The notes beneath the pieces were generated by a model, which was not told the origin of the DNA, did not search any database, and worked only from the letters and a program-made list of their open reading frames with translations. Below, one piece after another: positions 62,424 through 64,000 of a stretch of 64,000 nucleotides of DNA. Positions within the stretch are counted from its first letter, which is position 1. Every line of letters begins with the position of its first letter. This DNA is from Hyphomicrobiales bacterium (GTDB lineage Bacteria > Pseudomonadota > Alphaproteobacteria > Rhizobiales > Rhizobiaceae). The translations under genes and the position numbers were made by a program. The DNA lies in contig UBQX01000003.1 in the NCBI GenBank assembly GCA_900467685.1, positions 186,001 to 250,000 on the forward strand, written 5' to 3'.

Positions 62424-62915
62424 TTACTTAGCGGGCTTGATGGAGTCGAGGATCTTGTTGATCTCCGGCATGTGCTTGTCTTCCTCGCCGGCGGTCCCCC
62501 AGTAGGTCAGGACCAGCGCGGTCTTGTCGTCGAGCAGCAGGATGGCCATGCCGACGGAAGCCGGGCCGTCCTTGTCGGTGCCGGCATAGCTGACGAAGAA
62601 GATGTCCTTGCCGTTCAGCTTGTCCTGCTTCTGCTTCTGGGTCTTCTCGTCGATCTTGACGCCCTGATCTTCGAGGAACTTGGCAGCTTCCTGGATCGTC
62701 TTGTCCATGTTCGCGGCATCGGCAATGTCGACGGCGAAATAGACGGCGCTGTCTTCAGACGTGCCTTCGAGGCCGGTGTCGGTCTCGTTTGCCGACCACT
62801 TGTCCGGCATGGTGATCGAGGCGACCGGCTTTTCGGACGGGATGCTGAAATCCTTGGCCTGCGCGGCGGTGGAGAGCAGGAGCGCGGCAGCAGCGGCCAT
62901 TACAAAATTCTTCAT
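62424..62915 (-). CDS. Small secreted protein, paralogue C
   Basis: A 163-residue protein with signal peptide MKNFVMAAAAALLLSTAAQA. Shared features are IPSEKPVASITMPDKWSANE, VYFAVDIADAANMDKTIQEA and LTYWGTAGEEDKHMPEINKI. AAGGACC precedes ATG 62915; an upstream in-frame Met at 62963 would disrupt the signal peptide. It is the outermost of the three copies, next to uvrB. Confidence 0.85.
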   Translation of the reverse strand: MKNFVMAAAAALLLSTAAQAKDFSIPSEKPVASITMPDKWSANETDTGLEGTSEDSAVYFAVDIADAANMDKTIQEAAKFLEDQGVKIDEKTQKQKQDKLNGKDIFFVSYAGTDKDGPASVGMAILLLDDKTALVLTYWGTAGEEDKHMPEINKILDSIKPAK

Positions 62916-63040
62916 GTGCAGTAGGTCCTTGTGGCAAAAATTGCGGGCGGACCATACATGCAAATATGCGGATGCGGAAATTCGTCCCGGAAATGTTCGG
63001 GCTTTGCGTGGCGCTATGGTTAAGGCTCTGCGACCAAGGC

Positions 63041-64000
63041 TTACCGCCCCGGCCGACCCGTCTTGCCCTTCGTCCGCCCCTTGCGCTTTTCGTCTACCGG
63101 ATCTTCGTAAGAGCCGACGCCAGCCTTGCCGCGCACCAGCGGGCGCGGGTCGTCGATGGGCTTGTCGGGGATTGAACCGCGCACCGGTTTCTCGGTGCGG
63201 CCAACCGTCATCTCATCCAGCGAGTTCTTGCGGAACAAGGGCTTGGCCGTATCCGTGCCGGGGCCCATGTCATCCAGCGAGGGCTTGGCGAAGAGGGCGG
63301 GGCCCTGCGGCTTGCCGGACTTCTCCTGGCTTCTGGATTCTTCCCTTGCCATGGGATCATCCATGATCGCCAGTTCGGCCGCCTTGAGGCGCTTGATCTC
63401 GTCGCGAAGGCGGGCTGCGGTCTCGAAGTCGAGATCGGCTGCGGCGTCGCGCATCTGTTTTTCCAGCGCGTTGAGATGCGCCTGCAGATTGTTGCCGACG
63501 AGGTCTGTCGCGGTGCCGCCCTTGACGCCCCTGACCTGGATGTCGGCGCGGACGTGGTCGCGCTCGTAGACCGAGTCCAGGATGTCGGAGATGCGGGCCT
63601 TCACCGATTCCGGCGTGATGCCGTTGGCCTCGTTATAGGCCACCTGCTTCTCGCGGCGGCGAGCGGTTTCGTCCATCGCGCGCTGCATGGAGCCCGTGAT
63701 GTTGTCCGCATAGAGGATGACCTTGCCATCGACGTTACGGGCGGCGCGGCCGATGGTCTGCACCAGCGAGGTTTCGGAGCGCAGGAAACCTTCCTTGTCG
63801 GCATCGAGGATGGCCACGAAGCCGCATTCGGGGATGTCGAGACCTTCGCGCAGCAGGTTGATGCCCACCAGCACGTCGAACGCGCCCAAGCGCAGATCGC
63901 GGATAATTTCGATGCGCTCCAGCGTATCGATGTCGGAGTGCATATAGCGGACGCGGACGCCCTGTTCGTGCAGATATTCCGTCAAGTCTTCGGCCATGCG
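63041..64000 (-). CDS. uvrB: Excinuclease ABC subunit B, C-terminal part (runs off window)
   Basis: DNA-damage recognition helicase of nucleotide excision repair. Only the last 320 or so residues are in view. Present are the helicase motifs [14 protein letters not shown] and [12 protein letters not shown], followed by the UvrC-binding UVR motif ([20 protein letters not shown], quoted part). A tail of about 100 residues follows with two similar short motifs ([11 protein letters not shown] and [11 protein letters not shown]), an extension seen in Rhizobiales proteins. The frame is open to the right edge. Confidence 0.96.
   Translation of the reverse strand, partial: RMAEDLTEYLHEQGVRVRYMHSDIDTLERIEIIRDLRLGAFDVLVGINLLREGLDIPECGFVAILDADKEGFLRSETSLVQTIGRAARNVDGKVILYADNITGSMQRAMDETARRREKQVAYNEANGITPESVKARISDILDSVYERDHVRADIQVRGVKGGTATDLVGNNLQAHLNALEKQMRDAAADLDFETAARLRDEIKRLKAAELAIMDDPMAREESRSQEKSGKPQGPALFAKPSLDDMGPGTDTAKPLFRKNSLDEMTVGRTEKPVRGSIPDKPIDDPRPLVRGKAGVGSYEDPVDEKRKGRTKGKTGRPGR

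Noticed and set aside
1-64000. CRISPR arrays, tRNA or rRNA genes, transposases, integrases
   Set aside because: No regularly spaced repeats, no cloverleaf-like sequence and no transposase or integrase motif was noticed on either strand by reading.

Overview
The window is GC-rich, densely coded DNA from an alphaproteobacterium of the Rhizobiales, most likely Rhizobiaceae. The supports are the acpXL-lpxXL cluster for the very-long-chain fatty acid of lipid A, a fixNOQP-fixGHIS cbb3 oxidase set next to an FnrN-type regulator, the LdtR/L,D-transpeptidase pair, a Mg-type HemB and the short mosaic palindromic repeats. No rRNA, tRNA, CRISPR array or transposase was seen. The uvrB gene runs off the right edge and cobL off the left edge.

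Layout. 1-13222: cobalamin (corrin) synthesis, with cobL, cobI, a cbiG-cobJ fusion and cobM on one side and cobK, cbiD, cobA, cobB, cobC and cbiB on the other. They are separated by about 2.5 kb of unrelated genes (GFA protein, DUF1905 protein, nucleoside hydrolase, higBA toxin-antitoxin). Two copies of one palindromic mosaic element lie here, one of them inside the cobJ fusion in frame. 13347-16124: a small L,D-transpeptidase, then fnrN and hemN diverging from a shared FNR-type box. 16237-21583: acpXL, fabZXL, fabF2XL, fabF1XL, an alcohol dehydrogenase and lpxXL. 21720-31557: glutaminase, a hemerythrin-like protein, fixNOQP and fixGHIS, both fix operons behind perfect FNR/FixK boxes. 31735-33156: gnd.

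33254-46333 is a catabolic locus for a plant-type oligosaccharide: LacI regulator, four-gene CUT1 ABC transporter, GH2 beta-mannosidase-like enzyme, sugar isomerase, Gfo/Idh oxidoreductase, aldo-keto reductase and GH43 beta-xylosidase-like enzyme. Two matching LacI-type palindromes sit in the regulator/transporter gap. 46484-47090 is a distinctly AT-richer two-gene cassette of unknown function. 47108-49033 encodes a GT41 (SPINDLY/OGT-like) glycosyltransferase. 49131-52352 is znuA divergent from znuCB-zur with two candidate Zur boxes.

52359-64000 holds ordinary housekeeping and envelope genes (quinone-oxidoreductase-like protein, gamma carbonic anhydrase-like protein, TerC, dusA, RDD protein, hemB, DUF6163 protein, ldtR, L,D-transpeptidase), three paralogous small secreted proteins of unknown role, a nucleoside 2-deoxyribosyltransferase and the 3' part of uvrB. 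A recurring theme is adaptation to low oxygen and to host or plant surfaces: microaerobic respiration and oxygen-independent heme synthesis under FnrN, long-chain lipid A, zinc scavenging and plant polysaccharide use. That reading is inference from gene content.
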